Source: Prosapia bicincta
Taxonomy: Eukaryota > Arthropoda > Insecta > Hemiptera > Cercopidae
Length of the DNA: 64,000 nucleotides
Direction: 5' to 3'
Assembly: GCA_036971475.1 (NCBI GenBank)
Contig: JBAIZL010000001.1
Span: 280,548,425-280,612,424 of the forward strand
This document shows positions 22,351 to 34,570 of this stretch, piece by piece; position 1 is the stretch's first letter; each line of letters opens with the position of its first letter. A program made the translations under genes and the position numbers. The notes under the pieces were generated by a model. That model searched no databases, was not told where the DNA came from, and worked only from the letters and a program-made list of their open reading frames with translations.

Positions 22351-22861
22351 GAATGGGCCACATTCATATATACAGGATACAACATAAAAGGAATAACTAA
22401 AACACTAAAAAATAATAATATTAACATAGCTTACAAAAACACAGGAAACATAGTCAATAATATAAACCAACCGGAAAAAATATGTTTCAAACAAAATACC
22501 GGAATATACAAAATCGAATGCCCAGACTGTAATAAAATATACATAGGCCAAATAAAAAAGAAATTAAAAGACAGATATGAAAAATACCTCAATGCATATA
22601 TCAAACCTGAAACTTATAACTCAAACTTAGCTACACACGCCATTAAGAACAAACACACATTCCTCCCCACATTAGAAAACGTACACCTAATAAAAAAAAG
22701 TACAAAAAGGCCTCAAAATGACAATCTGGGAACAACTACAAATTTATAAACTTAAAAATAATATCATAAATGAACAAATACAAATAAAACCAATAAACGA
22801 TAAATTATTCAACCTAATAGACAAAATTAACCCCAAGACAAACTTAAAAGACTCGCAGTGA
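22351..22861 (+). pseudogene. Penelope-like element C-terminus with GIY-YIG endonuclease
   Basis: From 22351 the frame reads the WATFIYTG...ITK connector typical of the region after the PLE reverse transcriptase, then a GIY-YIG nuclease: GIYKIECPDCNKIYIGQ, with the two cysteines of the PLE zinc finger, L-K-D-R with the likely catalytic Arg, and H-A-I-K-N-K-H supplying two histidines. One frameshift in an A-run near 22705 moves the rest (KGLKMTIWEQLQIYKL ... stop at 22859-22861) into another frame. The reverse transcriptase itself is missing; the copy is 5'-truncated at the (TA)n. The nuclease nicks DNA for target-primed integration in functional elements. Confidence 0.88.
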
Positions 22862-23055
22862 ATTCGAAAATAGAAAAATAACGGTATACCACACCTTGTG
22901 ACAACGTAAATTACATACAGCTACTGTGATTGATGCCCGACGATGGATATACTACCGATCATTGAAAGTTAACTCGTATAAATACCAAGTAAGATTCTTG
23001 TTTAAGTGCATATTGTGAAAGTGATAAGTTAATACAAGAAAACAACGTTGCAAAT
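22862..23055 (+). mobile_element. 3' tail of the PLE copy
   Basis: It follows the stop codon and ends with ATTCTTGTTTAAGTGC...GTTGCAAAT, which recurs at 49535-49590. A GACGATGG...GAAAG string near 22938-22970 sits where other families carry the hammerhead-like motif, but its stem is weak. Confidence 0.6.
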
Positions 23056-23067
23056 CCTAGACATATA

Positions 23068-23097
23068 ATTATATATATATATATATATATATATTTA

Positions 23098-23158
<61 letters not shown>
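23068..23158. repeat. (TA)n microsatellite
   Basis: Two TA runs with TTTATT units between. Confidence 0.92.
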
Positions 23159-23163
<5 letters not shown>

Positions 23164-23182
23164 TAAAATACGTTTTCTTGTT

Positions 23183-23302
23183 TAATAATTTAAGACAGCA
23201 TAGGTTATTCAAACACAAGAATATTTATTAATTTATATCCTTGTATAATATAAGGATATAAATTAATAAATATTCTTGTATATCAATAACCTGTGTTGTT
23301 TT

Positions 23303-23308
<6 letters not shown>
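23183..23308. repeat. Inverted repeat, ~58-bp arms, between (TA)n runs
   Basis: Left arm TTTAAGACAGCATAGG...ATATCCTTGTAT mirrors the right arm ...ATACAAGAATATT...AACCTGTGTTGTTTTAAA. The outer part matches the single PLE end at 49011-49096, suggesting another truncated PLE inverted pair without the core motif. Confidence 0.72.
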
Positions 23309-23352
<44 letters not shown>

Positions 23353-23405
23353 ATATTAAAAATATTTCAAAAACAAGAATACTTTAAATGATTATATTTA
23401 TTCAA

Positions 23406-23442
23406 AGCTTTTCGCCGATAAAATAGTACCAGCATCTTCAGG
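23406..23442 (-). ncRNA. Hammerhead-like motif with covarying stem
   Basis: The minus strand reads CTGAAGA, T, GCTGG, a ~10-nt loop, TCGGC, then GAAA. The stem pairs with G-C, C-G, U-G, G-C and G-U, different bases from the GTTGG/CCAAC version. Confidence 0.5.
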
Positions 23443-23537
23443 AAAATAATTATCTAATAAAATATTTTTACAAAATTAAACCATATGTGCTACAAACGAC
23501 CACATGTTTATAAGTAATGCACTTTATGTATTTTTTT

Positions 23538-23700
23538 CTATAACATCAATGACCTTATAAATAGTTTGGTGCCTTGATCTCACTTGAATTTGTTCATCAA
23601 TTAATTTTTCTTTAACTTTATGCTTATAAATTTCCAATGTTTCAAATATATTCATTTTTAATCCTTTATTTAATTCTTAATATAGACATTGAAAAAGAAA
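23538..23700 (-). pseudogene. PLE protein C-terminus, left arm of the palindrome
   Basis: This is the mirror image of the frame at 23680-23861, with the same KGLKMNIFETL and DEQIQVRSR stretches on the minus strand and a stop near 23538. It shows that both arms are PLE 3' ends pointing outward. Confidence 0.72.
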
Positions 23701-23861
23701 TAAATAAAGAATTAAATAAAGGATTAAAAATGAATATATTTGAAACATTGGAAATTTATAAGCATAAAGTTAAAGACAAATTAATTGATGAACAAATTCA
23801 AGTGAGATCAAGGCACCAAACTATTTATAAGGTCATTGATGTTATAGAAAAAATTACATAA
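23680..23861 (+). pseudogene. PLE protein C-terminus, right arm of the palindrome
   Basis: The frame reads EKEINKELNKGLKMNIFETL, EIYKHK, LIDEQIQVRSR and ends at TAA 23859-23861. It aligns with KGLKMTIWEQLQIYKL...NEQIQIK of the copy at 22351-22861, so this is the extreme C-terminus past the GIY-YIG domain. An upstream ATG at 23637 is in the opposite arm and is fortuitous. It cannot be functional alone. Confidence 0.75.
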
Positions 23862-24070
23862 AGTGATATACTTATAAACATATGGTCGTTTGTAGCACAT
23901 ATGGTTTAATTTTGTAAAAATATTTTATTAAATAATTATTTTCCTAAAGATGCTGGTACTATTTTATCGGAGAAAAGCTTTGAATAAATATATTAATTAA
24001 AAGTATTCTTGTTTTTGAAATATTTTTAATATATTAACTATATTACAAGAAAACATGCCACCATATTTAA

Positions 24071-24076
<6 letters not shown>

Positions 24077-24126
<50 letters not shown>
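24077..24126. repeat. (TA)n microsatellite
   Basis: Right outer flank of the large PLE palindrome. Confidence 0.92.
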
Positions 24127-24128
<2 letters not shown>

Positions 24129-24303
24129 CTGGTTTTTTGTTTTATTGTTATAATAGTAGAGGATAAATATATTTTAAATTCAAGAATTCTTATAATTTAC
24201 ATATTTTCATAAAAATATTTCTCATGAATTTAAGATATTTTTCTCGATAAATATATATATATATATTAAGAATATGGAGTCACTCACTCTCAGACATTAC
24301 TAG

Positions 24304-24310
<7 letters not shown>

Positions 24311-24390
<80 letters not shown>
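24311..24390. repeat. (TA)n microsatellite
   Basis: About 40 TA units. Confidence 0.95.
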
Positions 24391-24391
<1 letters not shown>

Positions 24392-24394
24392 TTA

Positions 24395-25640
24395 TTAATA
24401 ATTATTATATTTTAATTGTCAATGCTACTATGATGTACTTTTATACCATCCAAAATCCATACATTAGTTTGATAATATACTCGTTCATTCTTCACACATT
24501 CATCCAACTTCAATAGCAGATGTTAGCCAGATGTCCACTGTAGATGATCCTCACCAGCCCCTAGTACTTCTCTTTCAGTAGAACGCCATACCATATCTTC
24601 TTTTCACCCAACAGGTAGTCTGCCATTGTTTATGTTCTCCCCATGGCCTTCAGGATGTTTGCAAATTTTCTTAATTCAACAATGCGAAAGATGTAAACCA
24701 TTGAATCCATACTCAACAAATATTTTTGGAGAAGATAATAACATAAATCAGTAACAACTGATGTCCAAGCACTAGTAACAATATTGTTGACTCCGTTATT
24801 AAGCGCATTTCAATTCTCACCATTAAATTAATAAATCGCTAGGAAGGGTTTATTCTTAAAACTGCATTCTCTAATTTTCAACAACAATCCCAATACCCGG
24901 AAGTTACGCTTCGACATTCTCAGATTAGCGTCAGGCTCCAATGGGAACACGTGCTTTCGTCTCAGATAACCTCGACGTTAAAGAAAAGGCTTGGCAGCTA
25001 AACGTGTCCCACGTTCTATTTAACGGGACAGTTTGTTTTTAACACGATCATTATGGTGCAGGTTAGCAGACGCTAATGGCTCTTCTTTCTCTGAACACGC
25101 ACTTTATGAGGAAATAAACGGCCAAGCTGATTGCAGGCAGCATGTAAATGGGACTGTTACAGGTCTACCAACGTTCCCCCAAAGCAAAATAACTAGGTCA
25201 TTTAACTCCAAATGGCATTACAACTATTACCATAAGTGATTTGGAACATAGCTTAACTTGTAACTGATATGAGTAAAACACTTTTACCTTTAAATAATTT
25301 TAATTTATTCACTATTATTGACCACATATCTTCTTTTAATGATTATATAACAAAATGTTTCTAAAAACAGTTAACAAGTGTAAACATTTATTAATTAAGA
25401 AAAAAAACTATTTTTATATTTCAATCAAGTGCAAGGATAAATAAAATAAATTGAGAAAAACCCACATTCGAGAAAACAATTATATATTTAGAATATTTAT
25501 ATGTAAAATTAATCTATTATCTGCATCGTGTATGTGAGATATAGGCCTACTAGTCTGGAAAATGAACTCTAATATACTTAATCAAAACTTGAGATACTAT
25601 ATGATGTAAATATACCCAAAATATATTAACTATATTATAC
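24395..25640. other. Spacer with unclassified mixed-composition DNA
   Basis: 24480-25230 is less AT-rich than the flanks and its minus strand reads short protein-like stretches near 24530-24650, but I cannot assign a family. No intact gene seen. Confidence 0.35.
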
Positions 25641-25644
25641 TATG

Positions 25645-25645
<1 letters not shown>

Positions 25646-25696
<51 letters not shown>
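25646..25696. repeat. Palindromic simple sequence (TC)n(TA)n(GA)n
   Basis: TCTCTCTCTC, then TA units, then GAGAGAGAGA form a perfect self-complementary hairpin at the left edge of the next palindrome. Confidence 0.9.
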
Positions 25697-26045
25697 TTTT
25701 TTTGACTAGGAGACTGACACACTTACCTTGGTAAGAGTCCACACTATAGTCTTGAAATAGGAACACATAAAAGCACTTAAACAATGATATATTTCAACCA
25801 CACAGTGGTCTTTGTCAATCGAAGAGAAAACACAAAAAGAAATATGAGAGAATGAAATAAAATAAATCAGTGATTTGTTTTATTTCATTCTCTCATATTT
25901 CTTTTTGTGTTTTCTCTTCGATTGACAAAGACCACTGTGTGGTTGAAATATATCATTGTTTAAGTGCTTTTATGTGTTTCTATTTCAAGACTACAGTGTG
26001 TACTCTTACCAAGGTAAGTCTGTCAGTCTCCTAGTCCAAAAAATC
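25697..26045. mobile_element. ~350-bp palindrome with a second type of PLE-like terminus
   Basis: The arms are ~170 bp and mirror around ~25871 with very few differences. Each carries outward TTGACAAAGACCACTG, TGTGGTTGAAAT: a (C/T)TGANRA box, a GACCAC/GTGGTT stem and GAAA, as in the other PLE ends but with no other sequence similarity. No protein piece remains. A distinct PLE family is the best reading; a foldback element is the alternative. Confidence 0.68.
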
Positions 26046-26083
26046 TAAATAATCTTTACCAACCAAAACTAACCTAAAAATAA

Positions 26084-26089
<6 letters not shown>

Positions 26090-26127
<38 letters not shown>
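26090..26127. repeat. (TA)n microsatellite
   Basis: TA run between two PLE-type inverted repeats. Confidence 0.92.
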
Positions 26128-26131
<4 letters not shown>

Positions 26132-26132
26132 A

Positions 26133-26290
26133 ATTAAAAATATTTCAAAAACAAGAATACGTTTAATGAATATATATATATTCATTAGAATAAATGAATA
26201 TTCTATATTTAGGGTAGAATAAATATATTCATTAAAAGTATTCTTGTTTTTGAAATATATTTAATTTATTAACTATATTACAAGAAAACA
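26133..26290. mobile_element. Short inverted PLE ends lacking the core motif
   Basis: The left part AAATATTTCAAAAACAAGAA and the right part TTCTTGTTTTTGAAATAT match the outer ends of the 23350-24045 palindrome. The centre is short AT-rich sequence. Confidence 0.65.
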
Positions 26291-26296
26291 TATTTA

Positions 26297-26353
<57 letters not shown>

Positions 26354-26386
26354 CTGTATTTTACGTACACATTTATTTCAAAATGA

Positions 26387-26600
26387 AGCTTTTCGCTGAT
26401 TATCAGTATCAGCATTTTCAAAAACTTATTTACTACGAAATAGTTCTACTACTGCAACAGGACACCTGTTGTAACTAGAGTCCTATATAACTAGAGCCGT
26501 ATATAACTAGAGTCCTGATATAGTCACACATCTAAACGTTACTAAATAAGATTATGAGAATGCTGATGATGATAACGGAGAAAAAGTTCAGCTTGTTAAA
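26387..26600. mobile_element. Degraded inverted pair of PLE-type termini
   Basis: The minus-strand motif at 26387-26421 reads TTGAAAA, T, GCTGAT, loop, ATCAGC, GAAAAGCTTC. A decayed mirror (GAGAATGCTGATGATGATAAC, GGAGAAAAAG) lies at 26571-26605. Between them are three copies of a short TATAACTAGAG-type repeat (26468-26515). Confidence 0.55.
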
Positions 26601-26699
26601 TTAAATGTATAAAGTAAAATAAAATACAGATTTTTTTTTAATTTAAAATTTAAAGTCAATATTTACCGAAATATTTTTTATTCATATATATACAACATA

Positions 26700-26782
26700 T
26701 AGAATTTTACTTAGTATATAAGCGAATCAACTTTCGAGAACTATTAATTGCGTACTCTTATTTTCAAGCTTATTTAAAAGAA

Positions 26783-26785
<3 letters not shown>
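26700..26785 (-). mobile_element. PLE end fragment of the 49255-49590 type
   Basis: CGAATCAACTTTCGAGAACT, then ATTAATTGCGTACTCTTATTTTCAAGC, match the left arm near 49290-49340 and run straight into (TA)n. Confidence 0.6.

Positions 26786-26840
<55 letters not shown>
26786..26840. repeat. (TA)n microsatellite
   Basis: About 27 TA units. Confidence 0.95.
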
Positions 26841-26841
<1 letters not shown>

Positions 26842-27290
26842 TAGCTATGTAACCGTGAAATCTGCCAAACCCCACTTTGTAAAGCTGTTTCGTAGGCGGT
26901 AAGCCTCTGTGTGCAAGATAAAGGCTAAAGGAATCCTATTGCGCCTCTAATCCTAGGTGAATTATCCACAACCCCACAACAATCCCGAACGGTTTCTGTT
27001 AATGGGACTTTCTTCTTGTTAACACTCATTTAGATATTCTTTTAGGTGCTGTTGCAAATCATACATTATGTTCAAATTTATGCGTTTGATTATATTTATT
27101 TATTTGCAATAGAGATCGGGTCAATGCTACTCATATGGTTACGAATTGCAATAATAAGTAAAAGCTGGTGGAATATCTTCCTTCGGGCCTCTGTAGTACA
27201 CAGATGTAGCGCTCCGCCGCTACAATGTTTGAGTTGGGCTCTTAAAATTTCTCCATCCGTCAGAGTACATGTTATAACTTTTTAATTGTT
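26841..27290. repeat. Probable interspersed repeat starting CTAGCTATGTAACC
   Basis: Sharp start at the (TA)n boundary, GC-richer composition and a start typical of insect interspersed repeats beginning ACTAGCTGT. No protein identified and no second copy in the window, so the class is open. Confidence 0.35.
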
Positions 27291-28690
27291 TTACCTCTTA
27301 ATGACAGTTGTGAACGCTCTTATCATTGGTCGGGCTGATGATTATTTACACTACATTTGCCCTAGGATTGTTAAAAGTTTATTTTATTCTATTAACTTTT
27401 AATTTATTTATCCTTTAGAAATATACTATATGTGTTAGTATAACTAAATTAACACATATATATTAAATTGTATTCAACCATTAAAATTCAAGCTATTTAA
27501 TATACTTCACTAAGAGATTCTTCATATAATTTTTAATTCTCTCTACCCCTTGCTTTTATCGATATGTAAGTGATCCAGCCTCCCTCGTTGGTTTATTGTC
27601 AATGTATTATACTAAAACAGAGTCTTCCCTGTAGTTGTAAACATCGGTTTTACGGTAACGACAAGTCTCCTCTAAGGGGCGAATAAACTTTAAGAGAATA
27701 ATGTACGTTTCATGACAACACTGTAGTAAAATATTTAAAGACTTTATGACGCAAATTGGAGAAAGAAAATACTATTATTCAGATGAGTCAGCGTCATTGT
27801 TTTCGTAGCATATTCTCGAAATGATTTATTTGTAAATTTTAAAAACTCTAATAATAATTATACTTAGCTTGATGATAATTCTATGGCGTATAAACTTAAA
27901 ACATTACGTACATATAAATATAAAACAATACTGGGAGAAAATCATAGGTTAAAACTATGATACAAATGTCTACTTTATGCCTATTTCTATTAAGAAATAA
28001 TATTCGTATAATATATTTTTGTATTTACTAACATTAGTTTTAATATTTTTATATTTATCCGAGACCCTTAAAACCCTGAGCGAATAAAGAATCTATTATA
28101 CAAATGATTAAACCATTGTTTCTATTATAATTTATTTTTATACAATTCAACTCTGTGTTATAAATTTGCTTTTACCATATCCTAAATTATTGTGTTGTAT
28201 AGGTATTTTGGACATGTAAGAAATAACACAACCCTTAATTTCATAACGAAATAACGTTTATGAAACCATACCCGATTTTCATATGATTAAGCTTTATAAA
28301 TGTGTGAGTTGTTTTATCAGAGTATCTTTTGTTAATATTAGGTTGATGAGTTCATTTAAATATATATAAATTAATAAAGCTTATTGTTAGCTTGGCTATA
28401 ACAATGTGGGACCGCCCACGGCCCAGAAAGGATTATTATTAAAAATTCATTTCTTGGAAATGGGATTCTAAATCCCTTAGAAGTACAACTCTGGGATTAT
28501 TACAGAGTTGTTAAAATGTTAAAAAAAAGTTACCAATTATTACTGTAGCTAGTAATTGGTAAATGTTAAAATACATTAAAAAGAGTTAATCATGAGACAT
28601 TTTCAAAACCAAATCGTTATGTCCAGTAGACGTTTTTAACGAAATATCCTTTATGTTTTCTATTCATATACACCAAGTAATAAATTCAAA
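27291..28690. other. Non-coding AT-rich spacer
   Basis: No gene recognised on either strand. Confidence 0.4.
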
Positions 28691-28738
28691 ATAGTTATCA
28701 GAAAATAGTTAATAATTCTAGTGTCTCCCTCTATTTCT

Positions 28739-29135
28739 CAGAATCAGTAACCCATAACAATTGAGAAATCGGATTTTGAATGATAGTGTGAGAATGTTTG
28801 AGGTAAATATTCAAACATTATTAAAAAATGTTCCTCTCGTATTTACTAATGCTATTCATACTTCCCGTGCTTGGAACAATTTTAAAGTTTACAGTTATTT
28901 CTGGGTAAGTATACGGTTCAATTATGTGATCGTTCAGTAGCAATTAAATTTCGAATATAATATGCTAATAGATAAAAGCCAGGCAGTTAACAAATCAATT
29001 TAAAGTTTCTCTACGAAATCGGTATGTTTAATACTGATCATCTCGTATACTAAACATTTTACAAAGACCCGGTAAGTTCAATTTATTTCACAATTAGATA
29101 TACCTATTATCACAGACATGATGCACAGAGCCTAA
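28739..29135 (+). repeat. Copy B of the ~395-bp inverted duplicate block
   Basis: Matches 1-396 in the opposite orientation over the whole length. A further short repeat, GAAAATAGTTAATAATTCTAG, precedes it at 28701 and recurs at 29649. Confidence 0.78.
28828..28904 (+). CDS. Candidate first coding exon with a hydrophobic anchor, ending at a GTAAGT donor
   Basis: ATG at 28828 opens 25 codons plus two bases: M-F-L-S-Y-L-L-M-L-F-I-L-P-V-L-G-T-I-L-K-F then T-V-I-S, ending at TCTGG|GTAAGT (donor 28905-28910). The composition, a single hydrophobic helix followed by Lys, fits an endoplasmic reticulum signal anchor as in insect cytochrome P450s. That is an inference from a short peptide only. No downstream exon was recognised, and copy A (305-230, minus) has a frame-breaking deletion, so both may be dead duplicates. 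Confidence 0.35.
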
Positions 29136-29139
29136 GCTA

Positions 29140-32100
29140 AATATTACATTTAGGGTATAAAATAAATACGTGTCATTTCTATCGGTGCAGAGCAGGAATC
29201 TCTTTTAGTAAAGCAGCCGTTCCCAAGGGATCTCACTCCCGCTCCCCCTAATCCTATTACCAAGGTAACAGCATTTACTTCTTTTTATCATCAGCATTAC
29301 CCCATCTTTTTTACTTTAACGTATATTCGACTTTTTTTCCCTCACAAACCACCACGAAGAGTAAACAATCGTTCTTCGATTCCTTCAAATCTCCATGAAT
29401 ATTTTTGTTTTTTTCAGTTTATATTAGCCTTAACTTAGTACTGTTTGGTTTCCTTTTGTAACGTAGCTTCAAGCTGTTCATCGTCTTTAAGCAACAATAT
29501 ACGTCTCGGGTGAATACATATTTCTAACAATGGGAAACAAATTACCATACAAGTAACGAACATAACTTTAGGAGAGGATTCATTGACATAAACAAGAATC
29601 CTAAAGTTACGAATAAACGTACAAAGAGTTTAATATCTCGTAATACTAGAAAATAGTTAATAATTCTAGTCTCTCTCCCTTAACTTTCCTCCAATAAATA
29701 GTGTTTAGACGTAAGTATTCTTTTAGCTGCAGTTGTGATTTTGTTGTAGTTTCATTAATAATAACCCATTAATCATAGAAACGAGTTTGAAAATAATTTG
29801 TGAATTATTGTGAGTGACTAAATTCGTTATCCAAAATTATGAATTGTTTAATACAGTTGACATTTTTATTTGGATGTCTCTTGCGGCTTCTCGCAAATCT
29901 TCAATAACAACATTTGAATTGATTGAATCAATTGAAATTGTTGTAGTAAAATACGAGCAAACGGAATCGTACAGGTTATTGTAGACAAATAACAACGCGA
30001 GCGACCTAACATGTTGCCAGGTTGTAAACGTCCCAACCGAAGTGAATATTGTTTTGTTTTCATATTTTTATACATTTCATAAAGACAATCGTCTTCGAAA
30101 ATCTCATAAAATTTGGTTACAGCAATGCGCGACGTTTAGGCGGAAATAAAACGAGATTTACGTTCTCAAGTAAAGTTGTATGAAAACAGATTTTCTTTCC
30201 GAATCCCGGGGAGGAAATAAAACAAAAACAGATTAAAAAGGAGAGAAAAGAAATCTTTAGCGAGCCCAATGGAAAACGTGAAAGTATTCGGCAAAACCTA
30301 CAATATATTCAATTAATAAAAAGTAACATGTGTTACTATGCCTATTTAGTTTATTATATATGTAGTGTGCAGTTGTAGGATTTCATCTGTTATGTGCAGT
30401 TTGCAACATGTAACAAAAACTTATATTTTGACGTTGGTAGTACATAGGTTGAAATTGTATTATGCGGTAATAAATGTACAGTTTGTGACAATATACAACA
30501 TTCAATATATGACATAGTGTGTAGCGAATCAGTAGTATGAAGTATATAACAGCATTTATTATATGCATTATGTAGGTATTCATTGAGCGAAATGCATTGG
30601 TGGTGGGTAATGCGTGGGGGGGGGAAGTATCCTGACTGTAGTTTGCAGTTATAGTGGGGATTACAGCATACTTGTGTGGTATGAGGCGTCAGTATTCAGT
30701 ATGATGTGAGGTATGTTGTAACGTACCCAGTATACATGGTATGCTATAGAGTCCGTATTTTATAAATTAAAATACCTGAATGAATTGTCATTTGTACTAC
30801 ATAACACTCTATGTGCTGTATTTGTATTGTGAACCATACGGACTCTCTGTGGTTAAAAGCTGAGTACGCAGAATTTGCGTAAACTCACGGTAAAGAATGT
30901 AAGACAATTTTTTTAAAAGAGATGATTGTTTCAGTACTTCGTTTAGTTTTAAGGAAGTAACTTTAATGCCTACATCGCATTTGTCTTAACTGAATAGAAA
31001 CCATGCCATTAAAATAACCCTCATGGTTTTAAAATGTTTTTTTTATTTACAAAGTTATTAAGAGAGGTAGTTTCTTTGTCCGTTCGGTAATCAAGAAATT
31101 AATGAGCCATTTGAAGAGCACCTCTAACCCTAGATTTAGAATGCTATACTTGTTCTTAGAAGTTGACTTGTCTTTGAGGCTTAAATATTTGTTGGCACTC
31201 TTATAATCTGTATAGGTCTGGTTAACCCCTGGAGCCACGACTACCTACGGCCACCCCTAATAAAGTCTCACCGAAGCTATTTCACCAATAAGTCACCTAC
31301 CACTCCTCTACAAAAGGATTTAATTGTTCTTATACCTTAACATTAACTAAACTGAACAAAAAAATATGATAATTATTTTCATCAATTACTTAATACGTAC
31401 TAGCAGGGTTGCTGAAAATGGTACCAAACTTAACATGGTGTCTAGACATTTAATATCACTTCGGCTACATATAATATTCCTAATGTCTTAATCAGAATGT
31501 ATTACGATAATTATAAATCATAATTAGTCTAGACTTTTAACATTTTCCTAATGTTTTCAGTATTTTTCAAGCAACTAATACAAATAATGATATTGTGTTT
31601 TATAAAAACGTATATTCCTATATTAAGTAAAAATAATTTTACAAATCTGTGCTTCCTTTAAAGTGGGTGAATGTACCTGGAAATTTATTAAAAACGCAAA
31701 ATATATTATATGCTCTCCAATATTTGCTTCAAAATTTAAAAAAATCAAAATAATTTTCAATTCAGTCGATCAGATAAAGATAATGTTTGTTGACCCCTTT
31801 GGATTGTACATCTTCTCTCCTCTATATCATTGTCTGTAGGTAAGATACTGGATTAGGGCTGTTGGTATCTGATTGGTAAAAAACCTCATATGGAGGACTT
31901 TAATTTGGTGAGAAGAGTTGAGAAATCGGCGTTGTACTAGAATTTTTTTTATTCATACTAACAGGGAATAGACTTATTTTTTTTTTAATTTCTTTTATTT
32001 GTGTTTGGTTTCATTTTTCAAAACATACACCTACAAACTGCATTATTTGAAAGATAACAATTCAATGTAAAGATAAATCGCAGTACACCTTAGGCCAACT

Positions 32101-32365
32101 GCAAATTAATTTATATTAGGATATAAAATGTCTTCCTAAATTCTCTAACTAATTCCTCAACTTTGAATCTCCTACATTAAGAACATAAACTATCAAAGAG
32201 ATTTGAATGCTCACTTCTGTAGTTTCATTCAAGAACAATATTCTGAACAGAAATGATCCAAAATAATTTAAAACAGAATATTTATACAAAGCTATTCATT
32301 TTTATAGTATTCTTTGTTTTATAATGTATAAATATGTTTGTAACATATTATTAAATATAATACCC
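29140..32365. other. Non-coding AT-rich spacer
   Basis: No exon with convincing homology found. Short open frames (for example minus 29866-30075) show no recognised motif. Confidence 0.4.
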
Positions 32366-32367
32366 CC

Positions 32368-32542
<175 letters not shown>

Positions 32543-32567
32543 TTGTGTGTGTGTCTGTGTGTATAAA

Positions 32568-32811
<244 letters not shown>

Positions 32812-33600
32812 ACTCTGAATTGCAATCAATAGTATAATAAAATTAGTAGTATGAATAACTCAAAACCTGTTAAGCATCCACCATCTCTAACACTATCTAA
32901 TTATCTAAGCCTTTGCCAATTGTTTTTATCACTTATACATATTTCCTTACGCGTTACTTCTGATACCTAGTGTTAAGAAACTGGCAAATTGCAATGTTAT
33001 GAAACTTGCAACTCTTGTTTCTCGAATCGCCTGCTGTGACGCTCGCGGCGTTTATTAAATCTGTGAGCATTAAAACTCCAGAAGATTTAGATACGAAAAC
33101 ATTTTACAAAATAAATATTTGTTCTGGTTTCCGATTAAAGCGACCTCGCCCGGTGGCGAAAATGTTTTCCCACAGTTCCAATTATAAGTCCGCTTCTATT
33201 TGCTTTCAGTTTAGATTAGGTTTCAATTTTTGTGTTTTTGTTGTTGTTTTTTTATTGTTGAGATTCAATTTTCAAAAATACCTGTAGTAAGTTGTATTTT
33301 AAAATTTCTCATGTAAGTAAAGTTCTAGATATTAGTCATTTCGAATATAATCGTACTTCATGTGTTTCTAATTCTACATACTTTGAATAATCATCTTAGT
33401 GTTTATTCTATCTATATTTAAAATCTAAATCTTTGCATCTTCAAGCTATTTCATTATCTCTTCGATTCCTAATTTCTTTTTTAAAATTCTCTAGTAATAA
33501 GGATGTGTTTTGCAAAATTGGTTTTATTATAACAATTTGTTAATATGTCATCCCATTGGCTTTTCTTTCTGAAACTAAAACCAAGTACTCGACTCGGTAG
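32812..33600. other. Non-coding spacer
   Basis: No gene recognised. A slightly GC-richer patch at 33020-33200 has no assignable motif. Confidence 0.4.
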
Positions 33601-33685
33601 ACTGCACTGGCGACTTTGACATACTTCCAGGCTACTCCAACCTCCGATAACAGTTTAACAATACAACTTACACTGCAGCATTTCC

Positions 33686-34570
33686 AGCTCACTATAACCT
33701 GCGACAATATATTTCTAACCCACTTCAGCCAGTGAGATCATATCCAACCCAATGTATCTTGCAACACGTCTAGCTCACTATAACCTTCGAGAGTATATTT
33801 CTAACCCACTTCAGCCAGTGAGATCATATCCAACCCACTGTGTCTTGCAACACGTCTAGCTCACTATAACCTTCGACAGTATATTTTTAGCCCACTTCAG
33901 CCAGTGAGATCATATCCAACCCAATGTGTCTTGCAACACGTCTAGCTCACTATAACCTTCGACAGTATATTTCTAACCCACTTCAGCCAGTGAGATCATA
34001 TCCAACCCGCTGTGTCTTGCAACACGTCTAGCTCACTATAACCTTCGACAGTATATTTCTAACCCACTTCAGCCAGTGAGATCATATCCAACCCACTGTG
34101 TCTTGCAACACGTCTAGCTCACTATAACCTTCGACAGTATATTTTTAGCCCACTTCAGCCAGTGAGATCATATTCAACCCACTGTGTCTTGCAACACGTC
34201 TAGCTCACTATAACCTTCGAGAGTATATTTCTAACCCACTTCAGCCAGTGAGATCATATCCAACCCACTGTGTCTTGCAACACGTCTAGCTCACTATAAC
34301 CTTCGAGAGTATATTTCTAACCCACTTCAGCCAGTGAGATCATATCCAACCCATTGTGTCTTGCAAGACGTCTAGCTCACTATAACCTTCGACAGTATAT
34401 TTTTAGCCCACTTCAGCCAGTGAGATCATATCCAACTCACTGTGTCTTGCCACACGTCTAGCTCACTATAACCTTCGAGAGTATATTTCTAACCCACTTC
34501 AGCCAGTGAGATCATATCCAACCCATTGTGTCTTGCAACACGTTTAGCTCACTATAACCTGCGACCGCTT
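33686..34570. repeat. 86-bp satellite, ~10 tandem copies
   Basis: The AGCTCACTATAACC start recurs every 86 bp from 33686 to about 34546. Copies differ by a few bases (GAGAG/GACAG, CTAACC/TTAGCC). Each 86-bp unit splits into three related ~28-30-bp parts that share a CCCACTTTAGCCTGCAACAT-like theme. Confidence 0.96.

Larger units (their letters stand above)
23350..24045. mobile_element. Large head-to-head PLE palindrome (~700 bp)
   Basis: The arms of about 345 bp mirror each other around ~23690. Each arm codes outward for the last part of a PLE protein (right arm 23680-23861 plus, left arm about 23700-23538 minus), then ~80-100 nt of 3' sequence, then a hammerhead-like motif, then a shared end. 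Long (TA)n lies outside both ends (23310-23346 and 24077-24126). Some bases differ between arms (CTGAAGA against CTAAAGA, GGCGAAA against GGAGAAA), so the arms have diverged since formation. Confidence 0.85.
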
